Source of the DNA: Allosphingosinicella sp.
GTDB lineage: Bacteria > Pseudomonadota > Alphaproteobacteria > Sphingomonadales > Sphingomonadaceae
Length of the DNA: 13,177 nucleotides
NCBI GenBank assembly: GCA_030146745.1
Contig: JASLBD010000090.1
Location: 1 to 13,177, forward strand
Reading direction: 5' to 3'
Position 1 is the first letter of the stretch. The number at the start of each line of letters is the position of its first letter. The position numbers and the translations under genes were made by a program. Under the pieces are notes generated by a model, which saw only the letters and a list, made by a program, of their open reading frames with translations, did not search any database and was not told where the DNA came from. Below are positions 7,189 to 12,519 of this stretch, in pieces.

Positions 7189-8514
7189 ATGATTGGCAAA
7201 GGTGGCGGGCGCAGTCGCTCGGAGACGCGTTTGTTGCTTTTCGGGACGACGGCGGCACTGGTTATGACCGCCGGCGGAACGGCCGAGGCTGCTGGCTTCT
7301 ATCTTCAGGAACAGTCGGTTAGGGGATGGGGCCGGGCGAATTCGGGAGAGGTTGCCGATCAGGGCCCGGCGTCGCTGTGGTGGAACCCGGCGGCCATCGC
7401 CGGCGCCACCGAGGCCGAAGCGGCCTTCGGAGCCTCCGCCATTCTTCCGAGCGGACGGGTCAGCGACGCCGGCACTGTGATCGACCGGCCGGGGGCTCCG
7501 CCGGAGCCGGTCGGGGGCCTGCCCCGTCTCAAGGACCCCATTCACCGGGGCATCGCTCCCAACAATGCGTTCGCGCTGCCGCTCGGCGAGCGGATCGCGC
7601 TCGGCCTCGCCGTCACCGCGCCGTTCAGCTTCACCAGCCAGTACGATCCGTCCGGCTGGCAGCGTTATTCCGCGATTCGAACGCGCCTGCTGACGCTCGA
7701 CTTCCAGACGTCGGTCGCCGTGAAGGCAACCGACTGGCTCAGCCTCGGGGCGGCTCTGAACCTCCAATATAGCGACGCCTGGCTCTCCAACGCCCTGCCT
7801 AATCTCACGCCCGGCTCTCCCGACGGCCGGCTCCGGCTCACCGGCAATGGCTGGGACCTCGGCTGGAGCGCCGGCCTTCAGCTCCGCCCGTCCGAGCGGG
7901 TGTCGATCGGACTCGCCTACAAGTCTGCGATCAAGCACGATCCCGAGGGGCCGATCGAAGTCACCGGACTGGTCGGCCCGCTCGCCGCGAGCAACACCGG
8001 CGGCCCGACGACCGTCCGCTACACGACGCCCTGGCAACTCCTCGTGGGCGCGCGGGTCGGTCTGACCGAGGGGCTGACGGTGAATGCCCAGGCGGTCCAT
8101 TTCGGCTGGAGCAAGTTCGACATCCTCGACATCTCCGGCCCGGTCAACAACGCCATCGTCCAGAATTACAAGGATACGTGGAGCCTCGCGGTCGGCTTCG
8201 ATCAGTCGCTCGGCGAGCGGCTCACGCTGCGGTCCGGAGTGCAGATCGATCCGACCCCGACGAGGGACGCCCACCGGGATCCGCGCGTGCCGGACGGCGA
8301 CCGCGTCAACTACAATGTCGGAGCGACCTACCGGATGAGCAGCCGCATCTCGCTGGACGCGGCGGCCAGCCTTACCGACGTGGAAGCCAGCCGGATCAAC
8401 CGCGACGAGCGCTTTTACGCCGGCACCCCCGCCCAGATCGACATCCTGACCGAGGGCCGGGTCGACAGGCAGCGCGTTCTTATCGTCGCGATGGGCGGCA
8501 GGATGCGCTTCTGA
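7189..8514 (+). CDS. FadL/OMPP1/TodX-family outer-membrane transporter
   Basis: A 441-residue outer-membrane beta-barrel of the FadL family, which passes long-chain fatty acids and other hydrophobic compounds across the outer membrane. A Sec signal (residues 1-34, ending AEA) is followed by AGFYLQEQSVRGWGRANSG, equivalent to the N-terminal hatch of E. coli FadL. The NPA motif is in WWNPAAIAG. Alternating beta-strand sequence runs to the end, and the last residue is Phe, as usual for outer-membrane barrels recognised by Bam. Length is typical. The ATG at 7189 has GGGGAG 6 nt upstream. It is divergent from rpfF, so one plausible cargo is the DSF-type fatty acid; this is inference, as general fatty-acid or hydrocarbon uptake would look the same. 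Confidence 0.9.
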   Translation: MIGKGGGRSRSETRLLLFGTTAALVMTAGGTAEAAGFYLQEQSVRGWGRANSGEVADQGPASLWWNPAAIAGATEAEAAFGASAILPSGRVSDAGTVIDRPGAPPEPVGGLPRLKDPIHRGIAPNNAFALPLGERIALGLAVTAPFSFTSQYDPSGWQRYSAIRTRLLTLDFQTSVAVKATDWLSLGAALNLQYSDAWLSNALPNLTPGSPDGRLRLTGNGWDLGWSAGLQLRPSERVSIGLAYKSAIKHDPEGPIEVTGLVGPLAASNTGGPTTVRYTTPWQLLVGARVGLTEGLTVNAQAVHFGWSKFDILDISGPVNNAIVQNYKDTWSLAVGFDQSLGERLTLRSGVQIDPTPTRDAHRDPRVPDGDRVNYNVGATYRMSSRISLDAAASLTDVEASRINRDERFYAGTPAQIDILTEGRVDRQRVLIVAMGGRMRF

Positions 8515-8521
8515 GGTTCGA

Positions 8522-8540
8522 GTCGTTCCGGCGAAAGCCG
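8522..8540. repeat. Partial copy of the hairpin intergenic repeat
   Basis: 18 of 19 bases match the left arm of the repeat at 12341-12437, including the CCGGCGAAAGCCG hairpin core. It lies just after the fadL stop in a convergent gap (8515-8627), so it may double as a weak terminator. No T-run follows. Confidence 0.55.
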
Positions 8541-8627
8541 CATCGCTGAACAGGGCCGCGCGAGACCAGCCGCCCACGCCGGGCGTTCATGGCTCCGAAT
8601 CGCAAGTCCTGGATGAAGGTTCGGCCC

Positions 8628-9458
8628 TTAGCCGCCCGAACCGCCCGAACCGCCCGAACCTTCCGAGCCTCCGCCCGCGCCGCTGCTGCCGCCCGAAGCC
8701 GACGCGCCCGCGCCGCCGCTCTTGCGCCCACCACCGCGGCCGCCGCCGCTCGATGCGCCCTTGCCCGAGCTTCCGGTCGAGCCGCTGGCGCCCGAGCGGC
8801 CCTTGCCGCCCGAAGCCGCTCCGGCCGCCTTGCGTCCGCCCGCGGCCTTGCCGCCTGAAGCCGCCTTCTTGCCGCCTGAAGCCGCCTTCTTGGCGCCGGA
8901 AGCCGCTCCGTCCGCCTTGCCGCCGCTGCCGGAAGCGGAAGCCGCCTTGCCGCGAGTGCTTCCGCCCGACCCGGCGCTCTTGGCCCGGGTCCCGGCCGAT
9001 TTGGAGGCGCCGGCCTTGCCGCCGGAGGATTTCGCGCCGGAGGATTTCGCCGACGCCTTCGCGCCGCCCGATTTGCCGCCGCTCTTGCGCCCGCTCGAGG
9101 CGCCCGCGTCGCCGCCACCTTCCTCGGTGCCGGCCAGCAGGCGCCGGACGGCGTCGGTCGCCGCGGTGACGATCGCAGCGCCGATCTTGCTGGCGCTGTC
9201 GGCGGCCGCCTCGGCCGTGTCGAGCGCGTCGCGGCCGGCGTCACGGACCGACTTGCGCACCCGCGCATTGGCGGTGAGCGCCGCGGCGGCGGTGACGAGG
9301 CCGGCGGCGAGCATCGAGCGGGCGACGGGGTTCTGGGCCAGCTCGGCGGCGCGCGCGCCGGCCTCCTTGAGAGCGTCGGGAAGGACTCCGCCCGAGGCGC
9401 CTTTGCCTTTGCCTTTCGACCCGCCCGAGCCGTCCTGGCCCGAATTTTTATCCGCCAT
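8628..9458 (-). CDS. Lys/Gly/Ser/Ala-rich low-complexity (histone-H1-like) protein
   Basis: A 276-residue protein of unknown function. Residues 1-25 are polar and Gly/Lys-rich. Residues 28-115 form an Ala-rich predicted helical domain with a short hydrophobic stretch (about 53-70, RSMLAAGLVTAAAALTAN). Residues 120-276 are a basic, disordered tail of SGGK/AKS/GGKKAAS-type repeats ending in GGSGG repeats. The tail resembles eukaryotic H1 or Pseudomonas AlgP in composition, so DNA or polyanion binding is possible but unproven. DNA repeats underlie it: a perfect 21-bp unit twice (8848-8889) and CCGCCCGAA three times (8632-8658). The ATG at 9456-9458 follows CAGGAGACGG. It sits in a run of low-complexity stress-type genes; a GGAAC at 9515-9519 lacks a matching -10. 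Confidence 0.8.
   Translation of the reverse strand: MADKNSGQDGSGGSKGKGKGASGGVLPDALKEAGARAAELAQNPVARSMLAAGLVTAAAALTANARVRKSVRDAGRDALDTAEAAADSASKIGAAIVTAATDAVRRLLAGTEEGGGDAGASSGRKSGGKSGGAKASAKSSGAKSSGGKAGASKSAGTRAKSAGSGGSTRGKAASASGSGGKADGAASGAKKAASGGKKAASGGKAAGGRKAAGAASGGKGRSGASGSTGSSGKGASSGGGRGGGRKSGGAGASASGGSSGAGGGSEGSGGSGGSGG
8848..8889. repeat. Perfect 21-bp tandem repeat inside a coding region
   Basis: Two identical 21-bp units (8848-8868 and 8869-8889) encode a 7-residue K-A-A-S-G-G-K period in the basic tail of the minus-strand protein. A diverged third unit follows. Such repeats can change copy number by slippage. Confidence 0.8.
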
Positions 9459-9538
9459 GTCCGTCTCCTGATCTTTGTAACTGGTGCGTAACAAGACTCG
9501 CGGGGCGGCGAGTGGTTCCCTTCGGGCGCTGCACGAAG

Positions 9539-9564
9539 AAGGGCCGCCCCTCGGGACGGCCCTT
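9539..9564 (-). terminator. Hairpin downstream of the Gln/Gly-rich gene
   Basis: An 8-bp perfect stem (AAGGGCCG / CGGCCCTT) with a 10-nt loop lies 22 bp past the stop of the Gln/Gly-rich gene. The trailing sequence on the minus strand is CTTCTTCG rather than a true T-run, so it is only a plausible intrinsic terminator. Confidence 0.5.
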
Positions 9565-9586
9565 CCATCGTTCGCAGGAGAGGGCG

Positions 9587-10201
9587 CTAGCGCTGGTCGC
9601 CCTCGAACTCGATCCCGCTTTGGCCCTGGCCGCGATCCTGGTGCGACTGCTGGTCCTGCTGGAACTCGACCTCGGCGCCGCCTTGGCGCTGCGACTGACC
9701 GCCCTGCTGCTCCTGCTGGAAGCCGCCCTGGTCGGATTGGCCGCCCTGCTGGTCCTGCTGGAGCTCCTCCCGACCGCCGAACTGGCCGCCTTGCTGGCCC
9801 TGCTGGCCCTGCTGGAACTGGCCCTGGCCGCCCTGCTGGTCCTGCTGGAAGTCGGAATTGCCGCGGCCGCCGCCCTGGGCTTCGTCGAAGGCCTCGCCGC
9901 GCGACTGACCTTCGGAGCTGCCGCCGCCCTGGCGAAGGTCGCCGCCGCCGCCGAGACCGCCCTGGCCGCCTTCATCCTGCTGGCCCTGGTGATTCTGCTG
10001 GTTCTGGCCGCTGCCGTAGCCGCCGCCGCCGCTGCTTCCGCCGGCCTGGTCCATGTCGGAGCCGGAAGCGCCGCCGCCCTGCTGACCGCCCTGCTGCTGC
10101 TGATCGCGATTGCCGCCGAACTCGCCGCTGCCGCCGCCGGACTGCGACTGCTGCAGCTCGCTGCCCGAGAAACCGCCGTCCTGATTGTTCTGATTGGCCA
10201 T
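9587..10201 (-). CDS. Gln/Gly-rich intrinsically disordered protein
   Basis: A 204-residue protein with no recognised domain. By my count it has 56 Gln (27%) and 62 Gly (30%), with Asp, Ser, Asn and Glu making up most of the rest and no Cys or Trp. Repeated units of the form QQDQQGGQ or QQGQQGGQ dominate the C-terminal half, with Phe at intervals (DFQQ, QFQQ, GFQQ, EFQQ). This is hydrophilin-like composition, as in desiccation or osmotic-stress proteins, and also prion-like; either role is inference. No signal peptide or membrane segment. I chose the ATG at 10199-10201 because CAGGAG lies 7 nt upstream; an ATG six bases earlier is too close to it. A degenerate EcfG-type promoter precedes it. 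Confidence 0.8.
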   Translation of the reverse strand: MANQNNQDGGFSGSELQQSQSGGGSGEFGGNRDQQQQGGQQGGGASGSDMDQAGGSSGGGGYGSGQNQQNHQGQQDEGGQGGLGGGGDLRQGGGSSEGQSRGEAFDEAQGGGRGNSDFQQDQQGGQGQFQQGQQGQQGGQFGGREELQQDQQGGQSDQGGFQQEQQGGQSQRQGGAEVEFQQDQQSHQDRGQGQSGIEFEGDQR

Positions 10202-10237
10202 GATCATGCTCCTGGCTGATAGGTTGGGAGCTAGATC

Positions 10238-10262
10238 AACGTTAAGTCCGGCGGTCGGCTCC
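10238..10262 (-). promoter_or_regulatory. Possible EcfG-like promoter of the Gln/Gly-rich gene
   Basis: GGAGC (10258-10262) and CGTT (10238-10241) with a 16-bp spacer: one mismatch to GGAAC-N16/17-CGTT, with the -10 about 36 bp before the ATG. Two perfect sites nearby make it more believable. Confidence 0.45.
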
Positions 10263-10303
10263 TCACCCCGCGCCGGAATGGTGCCGGAGTGCGCTCAAGC
10301 AAT

Positions 10304-10331
10304 CCTCCCACCGGCTCCGCCGGCAGGGAGG
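10304..10331 (-). terminator. Hairpin after the 62-residue gene
   Basis: Outer arms CCTCCC (10304-10309) and GGGAGG (10326-10331) enclose an inner CCGGC/GCCGG stem. It begins 6 bp past the stop codon of the 62-residue gene and is followed on the minus strand by ATTGCTT. Probable end of the two-gene transcript. Confidence 0.6.
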
Positions 10332-10337
10332 AGAAGC

Positions 10338-10526
10338 TCAGATCTTCTCCGCCCTTCCGTTGTCGTCGTAGCGGTAGCGCTCGCCGTCGGGATTGACGGC
10401 GACTCGGCCCGGCTGGACCACGGGCCTGCTGTCGTCGCCGCGGCCTTTCTCCTCGGCGAGATCCTCGGGAATCTCATTGTGCCTGGCTTCGTCGCTGCCC
10501 GGGAGCGGATGGCCTTCGCCCGCCAT
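10338..10526 (-). CDS. Small hydrophilic protein of unknown function (62 aa)
   Basis: I do not recognise this 62-residue acidic, hydrophilic protein. It has no hydrophobic segment and includes RVAVNPDGERYRYDDNG, which looks like a short beta hairpin. The start at 10526 is supported by GAGGGG 7 nt upstream, located inside the end of the preceding 71-residue gene; the two are separated by one base (TGA A ATG), so they are translationally coupled. A hairpin follows the stop. The pair is driven by a perfect EcfG promoter, so a role in the general stress response is inferred. Confidence 0.75.
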   Translation of the reverse strand: MAGEGHPLPGSDEARHNEIPEDLAEEKGRGDDSRPVVQPGRVAVNPDGERYRYDDNGRAEKI

Positions 10527-10527
10527 T

Positions 10528-10743
10528 TCAGATCCCCTCGTCCGGGTCGATCGGCCGCCGGGCGGCGTCGTCCACCGTCCTCGGCCCGTGCGGAGGCTCG
10601 GCGCCGGAGCCGGCCATCGGATCCTGGTCGTAATCCTCCTGCCGGTTGCCGCCGCCGCCCGCGCCCGAGCCGGAGCCGTGGACCTCGCCGCTCTTCGGGT
10701 CGAAGGTGGCGGGCTGCCCCCGTTCGCTTTCCTCTTCGGCCAT
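10528..10743 (-). CDS. Small hydrophilic stress-regulon protein of unknown function (71 aa)
   Basis: A 71-residue protein with an acidic N-terminus (MAEEESERGQ), the segment FDPKSGEVHGSGSG, a Gly-rich linker, and a polar C-terminus ending RRPIDPDEGI. It is probably disordered, with no signal peptide or membrane segment. The ATG at 10741-10743 has AAAGGAG 7 nt upstream. A perfect EcfG promoter lies 24 bp before the start, giving a leader of roughly 15-20 nt. It is first in a two-gene unit with the 62-residue gene. The family is unknown to me; stress-inducible expression is the strongest inference. Confidence 0.78.
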   Translation of the reverse strand: MAEEESERGQPATFDPKSGEVHGSGSGAGGGGNRQEDYDQDPMAGSGAEPPHGPRTVDDAARRPIDPDEGI

Positions 10744-10767
10744 GTCCGGACTCCTTTCGCGGCTTTG

Positions 10768-10793
10768 AACGTCCTGGCGCATAATCCCGTTCC
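10768..10793 (-). promoter_or_regulatory. EcfG (general stress sigma factor) promoter
   Basis: GGAAC (10789-10793), 17-bp spacer, CGTT (10768-10771) on the minus strand: a perfect match to the known alphaproteobacterial sigma-EcfG consensus, correctly placed upstream of the 71-residue gene and its Shine-Dalgarno. Confidence 0.85.
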
Positions 10794-10866
10794 GGCACGG
10801 GCTCTCGGCGACATCCCGGACCCTCGACCGTCAGCGGAGCTCATGTCCAACAGTGAGCGAAAAGAA

Positions 10867-11010
10867 TCAAAGACGCCCGTCGGCCGTTCGAAGCAGGTCC
10901 GCCCGCGCTTCCCGCCCCTGCATCAGCATCTTCTCCTGCTGCTGGCGCTGGAGTTGCTCGTCATAGAGCTGGGGGGCGCGGCCCTGGTCCGCGGGGAGCT
11001 TTCCGGTCAT
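10867..11010 (-). CDS. Small hydrophilic protein, possibly from leaderless mRNA (47 aa)
   Basis: An unrecognised 47-residue protein, MTGKLPADQGRAPQLYDEQL then a Gln/Glu/Arg-rich helix-like stretch ending TADGRL. It is supported by a perfect EcfG promoter directly upstream, by a hydrophilic composition like its neighbours, and by helical amphipathicity. There is no Shine-Dalgarno; the ATG is 8 nt past the CGTT element, about where transcription should begin, so the message may start at or within a few bases of the ATG. An alternative is a later start at Met28 or Met30, which would leave only a fragment. Function unknown, probably stress-induced. Confidence 0.65.
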   Translation of the reverse strand: MTGKLPADQGRAPQLYDEQLQRQQQEKMLMQGREARADLLRTADGRL

Positions 11011-11018
11011 GGCGTCTC

Positions 11019-11044
11019 AACGCTCGTGAAAGGCGCCCCGTTCC
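11019..11044 (-). promoter_or_regulatory. EcfG promoter of the 47-residue gene
   Basis: GGAAC (11040-11044), 17-bp spacer, CGTT (11019-11022) on the minus strand, a perfect consensus match with the same spacing as the site at 10768-10793. The start codon lies 8 nt downstream. Confidence 0.85.
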
Positions 11045-11065
11045 TGCCGGTCCGGACAAGTTGAA

Positions 11066-11093
11066 GGGCCGCCGCGCCCAGGCGCGACGACCC
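11066..11093 (-). terminator. Strong GC hairpin after the 18-codon gene
   Basis: Arms of 12 bp (11066-11077 and 11082-11093) with a CCAG loop on the plus strand pair fully if two G-U wobbles are allowed. On the minus strand TTCAACTTG follows. It lies about 50 bp past the 18-codon gene and just before the EcfG promoter at 11019, so it likely insulates the two transcripts. Confidence 0.65.
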
Positions 11094-11144
11094 TCCGAAC
11101 ATGGTCAGCGGCCGGATGGCTCCAGCCCGGAAGACCTTGGAAGG

Positions 11145-11201
11145 CTAGGCCTTCATCTCCCGAACGAGCAAACCCGACCTCTTAGCTGAACCATGAGACA
11201 T
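11145..11201 (-). CDS. 18-residue micropeptide with a perfect extended Shine-Dalgarno
   Basis: A tiny gene encoding MSHGSAKRSGLLVREMKA, a basic peptide of unknown function. The case for translation rests on the ribosome binding site: 15 nt matching the complement of the 16S rRNA 3' tail, with AGGAGG 7 nt before the ATG. The frame then runs 18 codons to TAG. No signal peptide or membrane span. A strong hairpin follows and a lipoprotein gene lies 137 bp upstream, so it could be separately transcribed or read through. It could act as a small protein, or its value could lie in ribosome recruitment itself; I cannot tell which. Confidence 0.6.
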   Translation of the reverse strand: MSHGSAKRSGLLVREMKA

Positions 11202-11202
11202 C

Positions 11203-11217
11203 GGATCACCTCCTTTC
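11203..11217 (-). promoter_or_regulatory. Unusually long Shine-Dalgarno (full anti-SD complement)
   Basis: GAAAGGAGGTGATCC on the minus strand is complementary to 15 nt of the typical alphaproteobacterial 16S rRNA 3' end. Spacing from AGGAGG to the ATG is 7 nt. The typical natural match is only 4-6 nt. Confidence 0.85.
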
Positions 11218-11338
11218 GCTTGGTTGTGGCGAGGGGGAAGATGAATCATCGCGAATCGCCGCGCAAGACTTGTTTTGATCTTTTTCGGCGTTATTCTTTT
11301 CGCTTCGCCCGCGCCCCGGGGAGCGCCGAGTGAACATT

Positions 11339-11824
11339 TCACCCCCGGCAATCCTCGACGACCCGCGCCGGCTCCGGCCAGGCGGGCAGGATCAGGGGCG
11401 GCAGCCCCGCCGCCTCGACCATGAATCGGCCTCGGCTGAACGCCATCTCGTCCAGCAAGGGATCGGAGGCCGGAAGCGCGGCGCCGGGCGCCAGCGCGCG
11501 CTCGCCATACGTGGTCCGCAGCCTCAGCGGGCCGGACGCTCCGGCGCGGCTCGCCACGACCTGCCGGCGGGCGCCGTCGCAGCGCAGGCTGAAGCCGGCA
11601 TAGCGGGCCTCGCCGGAATCATAGCTCCAGTCGCCCGGCGTGAGCGGCCGGTCGCGCCAATCCTCGCCTCTCGTCTCGACCGGCGGCGGCGCCACCGCGA
11701 CCGGAGGCGCCTGGCGGACCGGCTGCGCGCGCTCGGGCGCCGGCGCCGGGGCGGGCTTGCTCGAGCAGGCGGACAGCAAAGCCGTCCCCGCAAGGCATAG
11801 GATGATCGGCCTGATATTGCTCAT
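11339..11824 (-). CDS. Predicted lipoprotein of unknown function
   Basis: A 161-residue envelope protein. A type II signal with lipobox LSAC places the lipidated Cys at residue 20. A Pro/Ala-rich linker (about 23-50) follows, then a globular domain of about 100 residues with several predicted beta strands and two cysteines (Cys82, Cys159) that could form a disulfide. I do not recognise the domain. The ATG at 11822-11824 has GAGG 8 nt upstream. It is divergent from the PepSY gene, with 184 bp between them. Confidence 0.82.
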   Translation of the reverse strand: MSNIRPIILCLAGTALLSACSSKPAPAPAPERAQPVRQAPPVAVAPPPVETRGEDWRDRPLTPGDWSYDSGEARYAGFSLRCDGARRQVVASRAGASGPLRLRTTYGERALAPGAALPASDPLLDEMAFSRGRFMVEAAGLPPLILPAWPEPARVVEDCRG

Positions 11825-11922
11825 CCGGCGGCCTCAGCACGGCGCCGCCGTGAAAGCCAAGCGGAAAGCCGACCGGCGGTGCATTTCCGACGGCGGGGAC
11901 GCCCGCCCGCCTGCCGCTCGAA

Positions 11923-11960
11923 CTGACTGGCGCCTGACGGGCGCATTCATGGGCTATTCA
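11923..11960 (+). promoter_or_regulatory. Direct-repeat response-regulator box and -10
   Basis: CTGACTGGCGC (11923-11933) and CTGACGGGCGC (11934-11944) are adjacent 11-bp repeats differing at one base. A possible -10, TATTCA (11955-11960), starts exactly 10 bp later, and no good -35 is present. This is the layout of OmpR/PhoB-type activated promoters such as the Pho box. It would drive the PepSY gene and the OmpR-family regulator, so autoregulation is the natural inference. Confidence 0.55.
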
Positions 11961-12008
11961 ATGCCGCGGCGCTATGCCAACCCGCGAACAGCAAAAGCAG
12001 TAAGCCCC

Positions 12009-12317
12009 ATGCGTATCCTCTCCGCCCTTCTTATCGCCCTGACGGCCTTGAGCGCAGCCGCCTCCGCCCCGGCCGACGCCGGCCCGCGCTCGCGCGAGCA
12101 GGCCGCCGCGTTCCAGGGAACCCTGACCGGCCGGATCATTCCCTTGCGCGCCATCGAGGCCCGGATCATCCCGCAGATGCGCGGCTTCGAATATCTCGGG
12201 CCGGAATATGATGTGGATGTGGCCCGCTACCGGCTGAAGTTCCTGCGCGGCCAGCGAGTGGTCTGGATCGACGTCGACGCCCGCACCGGCGAGGTGATCG
12301 GCAAGTCCGGCTTCTGA
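12009..12317 (+). CDS. Secreted PepSY-domain protein
   Basis: A 102-residue exported protein. The signal peptide (about residues 1-25, hydrophobic core ILSALLIALTALSAAASA) probably ends near ADA. The mature part carries a PepSY-like domain (about 45-102): a helix (RAIEARIIPQM), then beta strands including YDVDVARYRLKFLRGQRVVWIDVDARTGEVIG, the family's typical C-terminal hairpin. PepSY proteins often inhibit proteases or modulate a cognate periplasmic sensor. Encoded 202 bp upstream of an OmpR-family regulator, it is a candidate modulator of that two-component system. I chose the ATG at 12009 because it begins the signal peptide; a weak Shine-Dalgarno leaves a start 20 codons upstream (11949) possible. 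Confidence 0.8.
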   Translation: MRILSALLIALTALSAAASAPADAGPRSREQAAAFQGTLTGRIIPLRAIEARIIPQMRGFEYLGPEYDVDVARYRLKFLRGQRVVWIDVDARTGEVIGKSGF

Positions 12318-12340
12318 GGCCCCGACATCCCGTGATTCCC

Positions 12341-12437
12341 CGTCATTCCGGCGAAAGCCGGAATCCATGGCCACTTACGTCCGAGCATGCCCGAGCATGC
12401 CCGCGTCGATGGATCCCGGATCAAGTCTGGGATGACG
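12341..12437. repeat. Two-hairpin intergenic repeat
   Basis: Outer ends CGTCAT and ATGACG are inverted. Inside are two hairpins: a perfect 8-bp stem with GAAA tetraloop (12345-12364), and an 8-bp stem with one G-U pair and a TCAAG loop (12413-12433). Between them CCGAGCATGC occurs twice in tandem (12381-12400). Elements of this style are, as I recall, common between genes in sphingomonads, and a partial copy is at 8522-8540. It separates the PepSY gene from the response-regulator gene and may attenuate or stabilise their shared transcript. Confidence 0.85.
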
Positions 12438-12519
12438 TAGAGAGAACGGCCATGAAACAATTGGCCAGCACGCCGGTTGGGCGGCTATTGAGGCCTCCAG
12501 ATACAAACAGGGGAGTGCG

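Noticed and set aside
8722..9471. Pro/Ala-rich plus-strand frame opposite the Lys/Gly-rich gene
   Set aside because: It is the mirror of the repetitive minus-strand gene, which has the Shine-Dalgarno and a helical N-terminal domain.
9490..9519. GGAAC upstream of the Lys/Gly-rich gene as an EcfG promoter
   Set aside because: No CGTT occurs at 16-17 bp; GTCT is found there instead.
9512..10219. Leu/Ala-rich hydrophobic plus-strand frame that resembles a membrane protein
   Set aside because: It is the antisense of CAG/CAA Gln codons (CTG/TTG read as Leu). The minus-strand gene has a Shine-Dalgarno and is in register with its neighbours.
11203..11217. GGATCACCTCCTTTC on the plus strand as the 3' end of a 16S rRNA gene or a fragment
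   Set aside because: No other 16S sequence precedes it; on the minus strand it is a Shine-Dalgarno correctly spaced from an ATG.
12227..12460. Minus-strand frame across the double-hairpin repeat (IPAFAGMT and VIPDLIRDP peptides)
   Set aside because: It is a translation of the intergenic repeat, a known source of spurious short proteins, and has no ribosome binding site.
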